DNA from: Mycobacterium paraffinicum
Lineage (GTDB): Bacteria > Actinomycetota > Actinomycetes > Mycobacteriales > Mycobacteriaceae
Assembly (NCBI RefSeq): GCF_001907675.1
Contig: NZ_MPNT01000049.1
Coordinates: forward strand, 1-35,077
Reading direction: 5' to 3'
Length of the DNA: 35,077 nucleotides
A program made the translations under genes and the position numbers. Shown in pieces: positions 1 through 10,403 of the stretch. The notes below the pieces were generated by a model, which was given only the letters and a program-made list of their open reading frames with translations, was not told where the DNA came from and did not search any database. Within the stretch, counting starts at the first letter, position 1. Each line of letters begins with the position of its first letter.

Positions 1-5
1 ATCCA

Positions 6-74
6 GGGCCATCGCGATGTTCCTCTCGGTAGTGATCCTTGGTCGTTTCACCACAGAGACTCACGCGATGGCCC
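6..74. repeat. 11-bp inverted repeat upstream of the membrane protein/MCO pair
   Basis: Positions 6-16 (gggccatcgcg) and 64-74 (cgcgatggccc) are perfect reverse complements separated by 47 nt. They lie about 95 nt before the first gene, in a stretch where I see no other gene. They could form a leader hairpin or a spaced operator, for example for a metal-responsive regulator of the copper oxidase, but nothing in the sequence decides this. The window begins only 5 nt earlier, so wider context is missing. Confidence 0.4.
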
Positions 75-169
75 CTCTACATCGGCACCGACACGCCGCT
101 ACTTACACCACACCCGGGGACGTTCCCCGTCGTCATCTCCTGAGTGCGCAATCTCGACGAGGAGGATCG

Positions 170-592
170 ATGACAGCCGATGACTGGTACGGCCCGCGCT
201 GGCCCCGCGTGATCGCCCGTGCGACCAGCGCAACGTTGGCATTGCTGGCGCTGGCTCAAGCCGCATTCGCCGGCAGTTTTTTGGGCGGGCGATACGACGC
301 ATTGATGCTGCACTCAGTCGGCGCGAAGGTGACCACGGTGCTTTCTGTCGTTCAGGTGCTGGTGCTGGTGCTGGTGAGCGGGGCGGGCGGGCCGCGATGG
401 CCGGTGGCGGTCGGGGCGCTCGTGACCGTCCTCTTCGTCGCCGAGTTCGCATCGGGGGAATTGCGGCTAACAGGCCTACACGTTCCGCTCGGGGTGCTGT
501 TGATCGTGGGAATCGTCCAGCTGACGGCGTCGGTCTGGCGTTTGCCGCTGGCCGCGCGCTCGCGACCGGCGAAGCGGGAAGTGATCCGATGA
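170..592 (+). CDS. Small four-helix membrane protein, function unknown
   Basis: I do not recognise this 140-residue protein. The ATG at 170 is chosen because a strong ribosome binding site (gaggagg) lies just before it; an upstream in-frame start at 17 lacks one. Four hydrophobic segments are visible at about residues 16-38, 48-68, 76-94 and 104-124, with a basic C-terminal tail, so it is probably an inner-membrane protein. Its stop codon overlaps the start of the multicopper oxidase (ATGA, 589-592), which implies translational coupling and a shared job, perhaps in copper handling or in supporting the exported oxidase. That link is inferred from the overlap only. No metal-binding motif is obvious in it. 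Confidence 0.75.
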   Translation: MTADDWYGPRWPRVIARATSATLALLALAQAAFAGSFLGGRYDALMLHSVGAKVTTVLSVVQVLVLVLVSGAGGPRWPVAVGALVTVLFVAEFASGELRLTGLHVPLGVLLIVGIVQLTASVWRLPLAARSRPAKREVIR

Positions 593-2118
593 ATCGGCGA
601 CGTGCGTTGGGGCTCGGCGCAGCCGCTGCGGGCGTCGGTTTCGTCGGCGCCGGCTGGCCGCTGGCCGGTGCACTGCTGGGCTCCGCAGAGTCGGGACGCC
701 TCATCCGCAGTCAGACCAGGTTGCCCGATCGCTATCAAGTTCCATTGCCGATCCCGGAACGATTGACGCCGGTTCGCACCGACGCTCACACCGACTACTA
801 CGAGATCACCCAGCAGACCACGCAATTGCGAATACTGCCCGAGCTGCCCACGGCGGCATGGACTTACAACACGAGCTTCCCCGGCCCCACCATTGCGTCG
901 CGCTCCGGCCGACGCACTGTCGTGCGGCACCGCAACGCCCTGCCGGTGCCGGTCGTGGTGCACCTACATGGCGGTCACACGCCGGAAGACCACGATGGGT
1001 ACCCGACCGACTTCATCCTGCCGCCAGGCGATCGGGCCGGGGCCGAAGCCATGGGGCGCAACAGCGTTGTCGGAGAGCGCGAATACATCTATCCGCTGAA
1101 TCAGCGGGCCGCCACATTGTGGTACCACGATCACCGCATGGGCTACACCGGCGCGGCGGTGTGGCACGGCCTGGCCGGATTCCATCTGGTCCATGACGAC
1201 GAGGAAGACGCGTTGCCGCTGCCCCGCGGGCGGCGGGACATCCCGGTGATGATCACCGACCGCGCATTCGCCGCCGACGGCTCCTTCCGCTACCCGGCCG
1301 CTGACGGCGGCGGGGCGAGCGGTGACTACATGAATGGCGTTCTCGGCGACGTCATCCTGGTCAACGGCGCCCCATGGCCGGTGCTGTCGACCGATCCTGC
1401 CCGTTACCGGCTGCGGTTTCTGAACGCATCCAACGCCCGCCGCTACCGGCTGCAGCTCGACCCGCAGCCACCCGGCGGTTCGGCGTTGGTGCAGATCGGC
1501 AGCGACGGCGGATTACTCGCGCGACCGGTGGGCCAGGACTTCATCGACATCGCTCCGGCCGAACGCTTCGACGTTGTGGTCGATTTCAGCCGCTACCGGG
1601 TAGGAACAGAGGTGCGGCTGCTCAACCGGTTGGGTGCCGAAAGCGCCGGCGAGATCATGCGATTCGACGTCGTCGGAGCCGACCGTGCCGACGACTCGGC
1701 CATCCCCGACCGGCTCAGCGGAAGCCTCCGAGGTCCCGACCCGCACGGCGCCGTGGCCGCTCGAACCTTCCTCTTCCGCCTGGGCAGAAAAGGCGTATGG
1801 ACGATCAACGACCTGTCCTATCAACCGGGCCGTCCGCTGGCGCGGCCGAAGCTCGGCACCACAGAAATCTGGCGGTTCATCACCGAATTCCACCATCCCG
1901 TTCACGTGCACCTGAATTCCTTCCGAGTGCTCTCCCGCAACAACCGCGCACCGGGTCGGTTCGACATCGGGTGGAAGGACACCGTCGATGTACGCCCGGC
2001 CGAAGCCGTTGAAGTCCTCACTCGGTTCACCGACTACACCGGTTCATACCTGCTGCACTGCCACAACCTCGAACACGAAGACATGGCCATGATGGCCGAC
2101 TTCCTGACCGTCGATTAA
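589..2118 (+). CDS. Tat-exported multicopper oxidase
   Basis: This 509-residue protein has all four copper-ligand motifs of multicopper oxidases: HLHGGH at 125-130, HDH at 180-182, HPVHVH at 436-441 and HCHNLEHEDMAM at 490-501. In the last, Cys491 would be the type 1 copper ligand and Met501 the axial ligand. The N-terminus (MNRRRALGLG followed by a hydrophobic stretch) looks like a twin-arginine signal, so it probably folds with copper and is then exported. The family couples one-electron oxidation of a substrate, often Cu(I) or a phenol, to four-electron reduction of oxygen to water. M. tuberculosis MmcO is of similar size and aids copper resistance, but orthology cannot be settled here. 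It overlaps the preceding membrane-protein gene by 4 nt. Confidence 0.92.
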   Translation: MNRRRALGLGAAAAGVGFVGAGWPLAGALLGSAESGRLIRSQTRLPDRYQVPLPIPERLTPVRTDAHTDYYEITQQTTQLRILPELPTAAWTYNTSFPGPTIASRSGRRTVVRHRNALPVPVVVHLHGGHTPEDHDGYPTDFILPPGDRAGAEAMGRNSVVGEREYIYPLNQRAATLWYHDHRMGYTGAAVWHGLAGFHLVHDDEEDALPLPRGRRDIPVMITDRAFAADGSFRYPAADGGGASGDYMNGVLGDVILVNGAPWPVLSTDPARYRLRFLNASNARRYRLQLDPQPPGGSALVQIGSDGGLLARPVGQDFIDIAPAERFDVVVDFSRYRVGTEVRLLNRLGAESAGEIMRFDVVGADRADDSAIPDRLSGSLRGPDPHGAVAARTFLFRLGRKGVWTINDLSYQPGRPLARPKLGTTEIWRFITEFHHPVHVHLNSFRVLSRNNRAPGRFDIGWKDTVDVRPAEAVEVLTRFTDYTGSYLLHCHNLEHEDMAMMADFLTVD

Positions 2119-2202
2119 CGGCCGGGGGAAGGCAGAGTCCTGACGGGACGAACCACTTCGTCGGCGATACGGGCGCTCCTTTCCCCAGGGCGGGCGGAGG
2201 CC

Positions 2203-2216
2203 TAAGGTCTGGCGTT
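2203..2216 (+). promoter_or_regulatory. Leaderless-type promoter of the VOC protein gene
   Basis: TAAGGT at 2203-2208 fits the mycobacterial TANNNT -10 consensus and lies 8 nt before the ATG at 2217. Transcription would start at or next to the start codon. No Shine-Dalgarno sequence is visible, which agrees with a leaderless mRNA. Confidence 0.5.
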
Positions 2217-2564
2217 ATGGCGCTCAACGTGGAGATGATCACCTTCGACTGCAGCAATCCGGCGCAGCTGGGCGGCTGGTGGGCCGAGCAGTTCGGTGGT
2301 ACGGCGCAGGAGTTGCTCGCCGGCGAGTTCACCGTGGTCAATTTGCCGGAGGGACCTCGGCTCGGCTTCCAGAAGGTGCCCGATCCCACCCCCGGTAAGA
2401 ACCGCGTGCACCTCGACTTCGGCCCCGCCGACGTGGACGCCGAGGCGCTTCGGCTGACGGCCGCCGGTGCCACGGAGCTCGGCCGGCACAAGTTCGGCGA
2501 CAATTTGCGCTGGGTGGTGCTCGCCGACCCCGAGGGCAACGTCTTCTGCGTGGTCGGCCAATAG
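2217..2564 (+). CDS. VOC/glyoxalase-superfamily protein (Rv0801-like)
   Basis: This 115-residue protein matches the size and position of M. tuberculosis Rv0801, just upstream of purL. It reads as a vicinal-oxygen-chelate fold: an opening strand around residues 4-10 (VEMITFDCSN), a second half with HLDFGPADVDAEALRLTAAGA at about 64-84, and the typical closing strand WVVLADPEGNVFCVVG near the C-terminus. This is one VOC module, so a homodimer is likely. Family members bind metals or small molecules and include glyoxalases, dioxygenases and resistance proteins. Nothing here identifies a substrate. It is monocistronic, with its own promoter, followed by the purL promoter. Confidence 0.85.
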   Translation: MALNVEMITFDCSNPAQLGGWWAEQFGGTAQELLAGEFTVVNLPEGPRLGFQKVPDPTPGKNRVHLDFGPADVDAEALRLTAAGATELGRHKFGDNLRWVVLADPEGNVFCVVGQ

Positions 2565-2587
2565 GCTCCACGGCGACCCGACGGTGA

Positions 2588-4912
<2,325 letters not shown>

Positions 4913-4931
4913 GCCGCAGCGCCGAATCCTG

Positions 4932-5558
4932 ATGGGCGAGCTGGGTTTCCGCCGGGCCGGCGCGTTGTCCCTGGCCGCCGCCCTGGTGGGCTGGAGCTTC
5001 GTCGGTCCCCGCCTGCCCACGGCATGGCGGGTGACGATCCAGGCGGCCGCGGCCGCGGTGCTGGTGGTTGTGACGCGTGCACCGCTGGGGCTGTCTCCGC
5101 CGCGAGTGTGGGCGGGGCTGCGGTTGGGGTCCGCGGCCGGCGCCGCCGCGGCGGGCGCGATCGCCGCGTCGACTGCGGTGCCGATGGTGCGGGCGTCGAT
5201 GGCCGACCGGGAGCCGATCGGATCGGTGGCGGGCTGGCTCATGGTGCGCATCCCCGTCGGCACCGTATGGGCCGAGGAGGCCGCGTTCCGCGCCGCGCTC
5301 ACCACCGCCGCTTCCGGCGGTTACGGCAGATCCGGCGCAAGGTTGTTGCAGGCGGCGAGCTTTGGGCTCTCTCATATCGCCGACGCGCGGGCGGCGGGGG
5401 ATCCGGTGCTGGGCACCGTGTTGGTGACGAGCGTCGCGGGCTGGCTATTCGGTTGGCTGGCCGACCGTTCCGGCAGCCTCGCCGCGCCGATGCTGGTGCA
5501 CTTGGCGATCAACGAAGCCGGTGCGATCGCCGCGCTGGGCGTGCGCGTCACGGGTTGA
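4932..5558 (+). CDS. CPBP (CAAX-type) intramembrane metalloprotease, Rv0804-like
   Basis: This 208-residue membrane protein carries the three CPBP/Abi motifs: EEAAFR at residues 115-120 (the EExxxR motif), a following FGLSH block near 148-152, and HLAINEAG near 189-196. Glu115/Glu116 and the two histidines would form the metal site. Several hydrophobic segments cover most of the chain. Members are intramembrane proteases involved in peptide maturation, immunity to bacteriocins or stress signalling; the target here is unknown. It matches Rv0804 in size and position. The ATG at 4932 is preferred to earlier in-frame starts inside purL. Its 3' end overlaps the convergent MCE gene by 11 nt. Confidence 0.85.
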   Translation: MGELGFRRAGALSLAAALVGWSFVGPRLPTAWRVTIQAAAAAVLVVVTRAPLGLSPPRVWAGLRLGSAAGAAAAGAIAASTAVPMVRASMADREPIGSVAGWLMVRIPVGTVWAEEAAFRAALTTAASGGYGRSGARLLQAASFGLSHIADARAAGDPVLGTVLVTSVAGWLFGWLADRSGSLAAPMLVHLAINEAGAIAALGVRVTG

Positions 5559-6762
5559 TGGTGTAGTCGCCCAGCTGCCTGCCCCACACGTGCTCGGTGA
5601 ACAGTGGGGAGCCGAGCTCGAAGTGGTTGTAGGGAGCCATGCTCGCGCCGGTGTCCATCACGAGGAACGGCGCCGGCCACAGTTCTCGGGTGATCGTCTG
5701 CCAACAGCCCGGCCGGCCACCGGGACCGCCCCTGGCGTTCGTCCGGGGCAGATTCTCCGGCCAGATATACGGATTGGGCGCCCCGGCGATTGCGCCGGCT
5801 GCGTGGGCGCCGAGCGAGTAGCCGTTGTCGCCTAGGGCGTTGTGGATCTTGGGGCCGACTTCGTTGAAATTGCGTATGGTGCAGAAGATTTCCGGACTGT
5901 ATTCGTCGAGCAGCTGGCTGGAGCTGACCAGATCGGCGGCTCCCCGGGCCAGGTAGGGTCCGCCGCGGCCGAAGACATCGGCGCCTGCGCCGCCCAGCCC
6001 GGCCGCCGCTAGCAGCGCTGCGTCCAGATCGGCTTGCTGGCGGTTCAGCGTGCGCGCCGCGGTCACCGCGTGGTCGAGGGCGTCCCATAGGTCTGGGGAG
6101 GCGTTGGCATAGGTCTCACCGAGGACCGCCAACCGCGCGACGACGAGGCGAATCGCGGGCATCCGCGGGTTCACGTCGTCGAGAATCGTGTTGCCGTTGA
6201 CCAAAGAGGCGCCGAACTTCTCGCCCAACCCCGTCAGTGCTTGCGCCGCCGCGCTGAGCGTCAGGTTCACCTTGACCGGATCGACCTTCTCCGCGATCGA
6301 GGTGAGCGTCTCGAACACGGTGTTGAACTCGGTGGTCACCGCGGTCGCGTCGATCACGATCGACGGTGTGATCGATTGGGCCGCGGGCTTTGGCGGCGAA
6401 GTCAACGCGACGTACTTGTTGCCGAACACCGTGGTCGCCTTGACGGTGGCGGCCACGTTGGCCGGGATCAGCTTGACGTACCTGGGGGTGACATCCAGCG
6501 TCACCCTGGCGGCCGGCCTGCCGTCGCGGGTGATCTCCGCAATGCCGGCCACGCGGCCGATCTGGACGCCGTTGTAGGTGACCTTGGAGCCGGGATCCAA
6601 CACCAGGCCGGCGCGGGGAGCCAGCATCGTCAGCTTGGTTGTCGGCGTGAGCTCGCCGCGAAACTGTAGATACAGCAGCGACCCGACCAACCCCATGATG
6701 ACGAGCGTCACGAGGCCGACGGACTTGTACGGTGGCCCGCGCCGCAAGCGACGACGCTCCAT
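5548..6762 (-). CDS. Solitary MCE-family (MlaD-domain) lipid-transport protein
   Basis: This 404-residue protein has an N-terminal membrane anchor at about residues 13-32 (YKSVGLVTLVIMGLVGSLLY) and then an MlaD/MCE domain from about 35 to 115, containing GLVLDPGSKVTYNGVQIGRV and the VKATTVFGNKYVAL strand. A long helical region follows, then a C-terminal part with several Pro/Gly-rich turns. MCE proteins form hexamers or heterohexameric tubes that carry lipids across the mycobacterial envelope. They are normally encoded as six consecutive genes (mceA-F) with two yrbE permeases. None of those partners is here, so it may assemble with a distant mce complex or act alone. In M. tuberculosis this locus holds Rv0805 and cpsY instead. 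Confidence 0.88.
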   Translation of the reverse strand: MERRRLRRGPPYKSVGLVTLVIMGLVGSLLYLQFRGELTPTTKLTMLAPRAGLVLDPGSKVTYNGVQIGRVAGIAEITRDGRPAARVTLDVTPRYVKLIPANVAATVKATTVFGNKYVALTSPPKPAAQSITPSIVIDATAVTTEFNTVFETLTSIAEKVDPVKVNLTLSAAAQALTGLGEKFGASLVNGNTILDDVNPRMPAIRLVVARLAVLGETYANASPDLWDALDHAVTAARTLNRQQADLDAALLAAAGLGGAGADVFGRGGPYLARGAADLVSSSQLLDEYSPEIFCTIRNFNEVGPKIHNALGDNGYSLGAHAAGAIAGAPNPYIWPENLPRTNARGGPGGRPGCWQTITRELWPAPFLVMDTGASMAPYNHFELGSPLFTEHVWGRQLGDYTINP

Positions 6763-6781
6763 GAGTTTGAGACCCTAGGGT
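6763..6781. promoter_or_regulatory. 19-bp divergent gap with a perfect 10-bp palindrome
   Basis: The start codons of the MCE gene (minus) and the SCP-like gene (plus) are only 19 bp apart. The gap holds the palindrome accctagggt (6772-6781). Read on the minus strand it gives TAGGGT, a -10-like hexamer 9 nt from the MCE ATG. A promoter for the plus gene must lie inside the MCE reading frame. The two transcripts therefore probably overlap at their 5' ends. Confidence 0.45.
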
Positions 6782-7171
6782 ATGGCCGCCCCTCAAAAGG
6801 CCGATCCGGCAAAGACCAGGCAGGCCGTGTTGGCCGTCGCGGACTGGCTGCGGGACGCATCCCGGCCCGCACCCGACCGCGAGAGCCTCGGGGCCGCGGT
6901 CCGGCTCACCGCCCGTACCTTGGCCACGGTGGCGCCCGGGGCCAGCGTCGAGGTGCGGATCCCGCCATTCGTCGCGGTGCAATGCGTCGCCGGGCCCAGG
7001 CACACCCGCGGCACGCCGCCCAACGTGGTGGAGACCGATCCGCGAACGTGGCTGCTGCTGGTGACCGGGATGCTGTCGTTCCAAGGGGCGAAGGACGCCG
7101 GTGCGCTGAGCCTTTCCGGCTTCCGAGCAGGTGAGATCGAACACTGCTTGCCGCTGTTCGATGTCGGCTGA
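6782..7171 (+). CDS. Bacterial sterol-carrier-like protein (Rv0807-like)
   Basis: This 129-residue protein matches Rv0807 in size and position directly before purF. It resembles the actinobacterial SCP_3 orthologue family: an N-terminal helix (TRQAVLAVADWLRDA), then the strand VEVRIPPFVAVQCV around residues 58-71, and the block PNVVETDPRTWLLLVTGMLSF near 82-102. SCP-2 folds bind lipids or acyl chains in a hydrophobic tunnel, but this family has no proven substrate. It is transcribed away from the MCE gene and towards purF, with a hairpin after its stop, so it is probably monocistronic. Confidence 0.78.
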   Translation: MAAPQKADPAKTRQAVLAVADWLRDASRPAPDRESLGAAVRLTARTLATVAPGASVEVRIPPFVAVQCVAGPRHTRGTPPNVVETDPRTWLLLVTGMLSFQGAKDAGALSLSGFRAGEIEHCLPLFDVG

Positions 7172-7177
7172 ATAATA

Positions 7178-7200
7178 ACCCTGAACTGCAGGTTTAGGGT
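7178..7200 (+). terminator. Hairpin after the SCP-like gene
   Basis: accctgaac (7178-7186) pairs with gtttagggt (7192-7200) through 9 bp including one G-U, with a 5-nt loop. It starts 6 nt after the stop codon at 7171. No clear U-tract follows, apart from a short tttt at 7213-7216. Mycobacterial terminators often lack U-tracts. It may instead be a leader element of purF, which starts 111 nt later. Confidence 0.35.
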
Positions 7201-7264
7201 CGTGCGCGGGAATTTTCGGGACGCAACACGCGCTGTCAATTCGCAGTCGACGGCGTCGGACCCG

Positions 7265-7270
7265 TAGACT
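7265..7270 (+). promoter_or_regulatory. Candidate -10 element of purF
   Basis: TAGACT at 7265-7270 is the same hexamer as at purL and lies 40 nt before the GTG at 7311. It would give a leader of about 33 nt, which contains ggggag as a ribosome binding site. No -35 consensus is visible. The shared hexamer in purL and purF is suggestive but short. Confidence 0.4.
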
Positions 7271-7310
7271 CCGATACGTCACCAATCGTTCCCCGGGGAG
7301 CCGCCCAATC

Positions 7311-8846
7311 GTGACCGTCGCTGGAGCCGAAACACCCGAGCAGGACCTGAACTCGCCGCGTGAAGAGTGTGGTGTATTTGGGGTCTGGGCCCCCGGCGAG
7401 GATGTCGCAAAACTCACCTATTACGGCTTGTACGCCTTGCAGCATCGCGGGCAGGAAGCCGCCGGTATCGCCACCGCCGACGGGTCACAGGTCCTCGTCT
7501 TCAAAGACTTGGGCTTGGTCAGCCAGGTGTTCGACGAGCAGACCCTCGCGGCGATGCCGGGCCACGTCGCCATCGGGCATTGCCGCTACTCCACCACGGG
7601 CGACACCACGTGGGAGAACGCGCAGCCGGTGTTCCGCAACACCGCCGCCGGCACGGGCGTTGCGCTGGGGCACAACGGCAATCTGGTCAACACGGCCGAC
7701 CTTGCCGCCCGCGCCCGCGACGCGGGGCTGATCGCGCGGCGCTGCCCCGCCCCGGCGACGACGGACTCCGACATCCTGGGCGCCCTGCTCGCCCACGGTG
7801 CCGCGGATTCCACCCTGGAACAGTCCGCGCTGGAGCTGCTGCCGACCGTTCGTGGCGCGTTCTGCCTGACATTCATGGACGAGAACACGCTGTATGCCGC
7901 ACGCGATCCCCATGGGGTGCGGCCACTTTCGCTCGGCCGGCTGGATCGCGGCTGGGTGGTGGCCTCCGAAACGGCGGCGCTCGACATCGTCGGTGCCTCG
8001 TTCGTGCGCGATATCGAGCCGGGCGAGTTGCTCGCGATCGACGCCGACGGCGTGCGCTCCACCCGATTCGCCAACCCCACCCCGAAGGGCTGCGTCTTCG
8101 AGTACGTCTACCTGGCGCGCCCGGACAGCACGATCGCCGGCCGGTCCGTGCACGCCACCCGGGTGGAGATCGGCCGACGGCTGGCCCGCGAATGCGCCGT
8201 CGACGCCGACCTGGTGATCGGGGTCCCGGAGTCGGGCACCCCCGCCGCGGTCGGATACGCGCAGGAGTCCGGCATTCCCTACGGCCAGGGCCTGATGAAG
8301 AACGCCTACGTCGGGCGGACCTTCATCCAGCCGTCCCAGACCATCCGCCAGCTCGGTATCCGGCTGAAACTTAACCCACTTCGCGAGGTCATCCGCGGCA
8401 AGCGGCTCATCGTCGTCGACGACTCGATCGTGCGCGGCAACACCCAGCGCGCGCTGTTGCGCATGCTGCGCGAGGCCGGCGCCGTAGAAGTTCACGTGCG
8501 GATCGCGTCGCCGCCCGTGAAATGGCCCTGTTTCTATGGCATCGACTTCCCGTCACCGGCGGAGTTGATCGCCAATGCCGTGCAAGACAAAGAGGAAATG
8601 CTCGAAGCGGTGCGGCACGCTATCGGCGCCGACAGCCTCGGTTACATCTCGCTGCGCGGCCTGGTCGCGGCGTCCGAACAACCCGCGTCGCGGCTCTGTA
8701 CCGCCTGCTTCGACGGCAGGTACCCGATCGAACTTCCCGAGGAGACGGCGTTGGGCAAAAATGTCATCGAGCACATGCTCGCCAACGCCGCGCGCGGGGC
8801 CGGGCTCGACGAGCTGGCGCCCGACGAAGTGCCGATCGTCCACTGA
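7311..8846 (+). CDS. purF: Amidophosphoribosyltransferase
   Basis: PurF catalyses the committed step of purine synthesis, moving glutamine amide nitrogen onto PRPP to give phosphoribosylamine. The 511-residue protein has a 19-residue propeptide followed by Cys20 (REECGVFG), the N-terminal nucleophile freed by self-cleavage. The PRPP-binding motif LIVVDDSIVRGNT lies near residue 367. Four cysteines (in KGCVFEY, WPCFYG and the pair in LCTACF) match the positions that hold a 4Fe-4S cluster in the Bacillus-type enzyme, so it is probably oxygen-sensitive and allosterically inhibited by purine nucleotides. The GTG at 7311 has ggggag upstream. purM follows 71 nt downstream with its own promoter. Confidence 0.97.
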   Translation: MTVAGAETPEQDLNSPREECGVFGVWAPGEDVAKLTYYGLYALQHRGQEAAGIATADGSQVLVFKDLGLVSQVFDEQTLAAMPGHVAIGHCRYSTTGDTTWENAQPVFRNTAAGTGVALGHNGNLVNTADLAARARDAGLIARRCPAPATTDSDILGALLAHGAADSTLEQSALELLPTVRGAFCLTFMDENTLYAARDPHGVRPLSLGRLDRGWVVASETAALDIVGASFVRDIEPGELLAIDADGVRSTRFANPTPKGCVFEYVYLARPDSTIAGRSVHATRVEIGRRLARECAVDADLVIGVPESGTPAAVGYAQESGIPYGQGLMKNAYVGRTFIQPSQTIRQLGIRLKLNPLREVIRGKRLIVVDDSIVRGNTQRALLRMLREAGAVEVHVRIASPPVKWPCFYGIDFPSPAELIANAVQDKEEMLEAVRHAIGADSLGYISLRGLVAASEQPASRLCTACFDGRYPIELPEETALGKNVIEHMLANAARGAGLDELAPDEVPIVH

Positions 8847-8903
8847 CGGCCTTCCGATCCGGCCCTTCCACGACGTTTGATAACGGCGGTCGGCGGAGCC
8901 CGG

Positions 8904-8917
8904 TAGCCTTTATCGCG
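8904..8917 (+). promoter_or_regulatory. Leaderless-type promoter of purM
   Basis: TAGCCT at 8904-8909 lies 8 nt before the ATG at 8918, and no ribosome binding site is visible. It suggests purM can be transcribed on its own besides read-through from purF. It also supports the ATG at 8918 over earlier in-frame codons inside purF. Confidence 0.45.
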
Positions 8918-10012
8918 ATGACGGATCCCGGAAAAAGCCCCGGACGAAACCCGGGCAGCCACGGCATTACCTACGCGTCGGCCGGGGTGGACATCGAAGC
9001 CGGTGACCGCGCCGTCGAGATGTTCAAGCCGCTGGCGACGCGGGCCACCAGACCCGAGGTCCGGGGCGGCCTCGGCGGGTTCGCAGGGTTGTTCGCCTTG
9101 CGCAACGACTACCGCGAACCGCTGCTGGCGGCGTCCACCGACGGCGTGGGCACCAAGCTGGCGGTGGCCCAGGCGATGGACAAGCACGACACCGTCGGAC
9201 TGGACCTGGTCGCAATGGTGGTCGACGACCTCGTCGTCTGCGGCGCCGAACCGCTGTTCCTGCAGGACTACATCGCGGTGGGCCGGACCGTCCCCGAACG
9301 CCTCAGCGCGATAGTCGCGGGCATCGCCGAGGGGTGTGTGCGCGCCGGCTGCGCATTGCTCGGCGGCGAAACCGCCGAACACCCCGGCCTGATGGAACCG
9401 GACCACTACGACATCTCGGCGACCGGCGTGGGCGTCGTGGAGGCCGACGACGTGTTGGGCCCCGACCGCGTCAAACCCGGCGACACCATCATCGCGATGG
9501 GCTCGTCGGGCCTGCATTCCAACGGGTACTCGTTGGCCCGCACGGTGTTACTCGAGATCGACCGGATGAACTTGGCCGGTTATGTCGAGGAGTTCGGCCG
9601 GACCCTGGGTGAGGAACTGCTGGAACCCACCCGGATCTACGCCAAAGACTGCCTGGCGCTGACGGCCGAAACCCATGTCCGCACGTTCTGCCACGTCACC
9701 GGCGGCGGGCTGGCCGGCAACCTGCAACGCGTCATCCCGCACGGCCTGGTCGCCGAGATCGACCGCGGAACCTGGACGCCCGCACCGGTGTTCGCCATGA
9801 TCGCCCAGCGCGGTCGGGTGACGCGCGACGAGATGGAGAAGACGTTCAACATGGGCGTGGGCATGGTCGCCGTCGTCGCGCCGGAGGACACCGACCGCGC
9901 CTTGGCCATCTTGACGGCTCGCCACTTGGACTGCTGGGTGCTGGGAACGGTCTGCAAAGGCGGTAAAGCCGGTCCGCGGGCAAAGCTGGTCGGGCAGCAC
10001 CCGAGATTCTAG
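8918..10012 (+). CDS. purM: Phosphoribosylformylglycinamidine cyclo-ligase (AIR synthetase)
   Basis: PurM closes FGAM to AIR with ATP, the step after PurL. The 364-residue length equals the M. tuberculosis protein. Typical blocks are SAGVDIEAGDRAVE near residue 18, AASTDGVGTKLAVA near 70, GLDLVAMVVDDLVVCGAEPLF near 90-110, LLGGETAEHPG near 147 and CHVTGGGLAGNLQRV near 260. PurM is homologous to PurL, and both use the same ATP-grasp-independent PurM fold. It follows purF in the same direction, so three purine steps are encoded within 8 kb. A short gap separates it from the convergent DUF3073 gene. Confidence 0.97.
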   Translation: MTDPGKSPGRNPGSHGITYASAGVDIEAGDRAVEMFKPLATRATRPEVRGGLGGFAGLFALRNDYREPLLAASTDGVGTKLAVAQAMDKHDTVGLDLVAMVVDDLVVCGAEPLFLQDYIAVGRTVPERLSAIVAGIAEGCVRAGCALLGGETAEHPGLMEPDHYDISATGVGVVEADDVLGPDRVKPGDTIIAMGSSGLHSNGYSLARTVLLEIDRMNLAGYVEEFGRTLGEELLEPTRIYAKDCLALTAETHVRTFCHVTGGGLAGNLQRVIPHGLVAEIDRGTWTPAPVFAMIAQRGRVTRDEMEKTFNMGVGMVAVVAPEDTDRALAILTARHLDCWVLGTVCKGGKAGPRAKLVGQHPRF

Positions 10013-10073
10013 GGGTCGAAAGCCGGGCTAGCGCCGTGCCGAAGCGGATTCGAGCGGCACAGCGGTGTGAGTC

Positions 10074-10259
10074 TCAGCGACGCCAGTCGTCGCCATCTTC
10101 CCAGGAGTCGCCGACGCCGTCGTCCTCCAGCTCAGTGGAATCGTCGGCACCCGTTCCTGACAACTCGCGCTGAAGCCGCGTGAAGTCGGTTTGCGGGGAA
10201 CTGTATTTGAGTTCTCGAGCAACCTTGGTCTGCTTTGCCTTAGCCCGGCCGCGGCCCAT
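10074..10259 (-). CDS. DUF3073 small acidic protein (Rv0810c-like)
   Basis: This 61-residue protein is basic at the N-terminus (MGRGRAKAKQTKVARELKY) and highly acidic at the C-terminus (ELEDDGVGDSWEDGDDW). This is the conserved DUF3073 pattern found beside purM across actinobacteria, and it matches Rv0810c. The charge split suggests binding to nucleic acid or to a basic partner, but no function is known to me. A different overlapping minus frame in the same place has no family match and is ignored. The ATG at 10259 has gaggggg just before it. Confidence 0.88.
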   Translation of the reverse strand: MGRGRAKAKQTKVARELKYSSPQTDFTRLQRELSGTGADDSTELEDDGVGDSWEDGDDWRR

Positions 10260-10403
10260 GGGGGAACCCCCTCGCGCAATAACGGAGCGGCCCGAATCAG
10301 GCGGCTCCGATCTCCTGGTGTCGTTATTGTCCTGCCGACAGTTTACCGTGCCTTACGGTCGGGCGTCGGTGCCCCCTGCCGCTGTGGCGGACTTCATCGA
10401 GGA

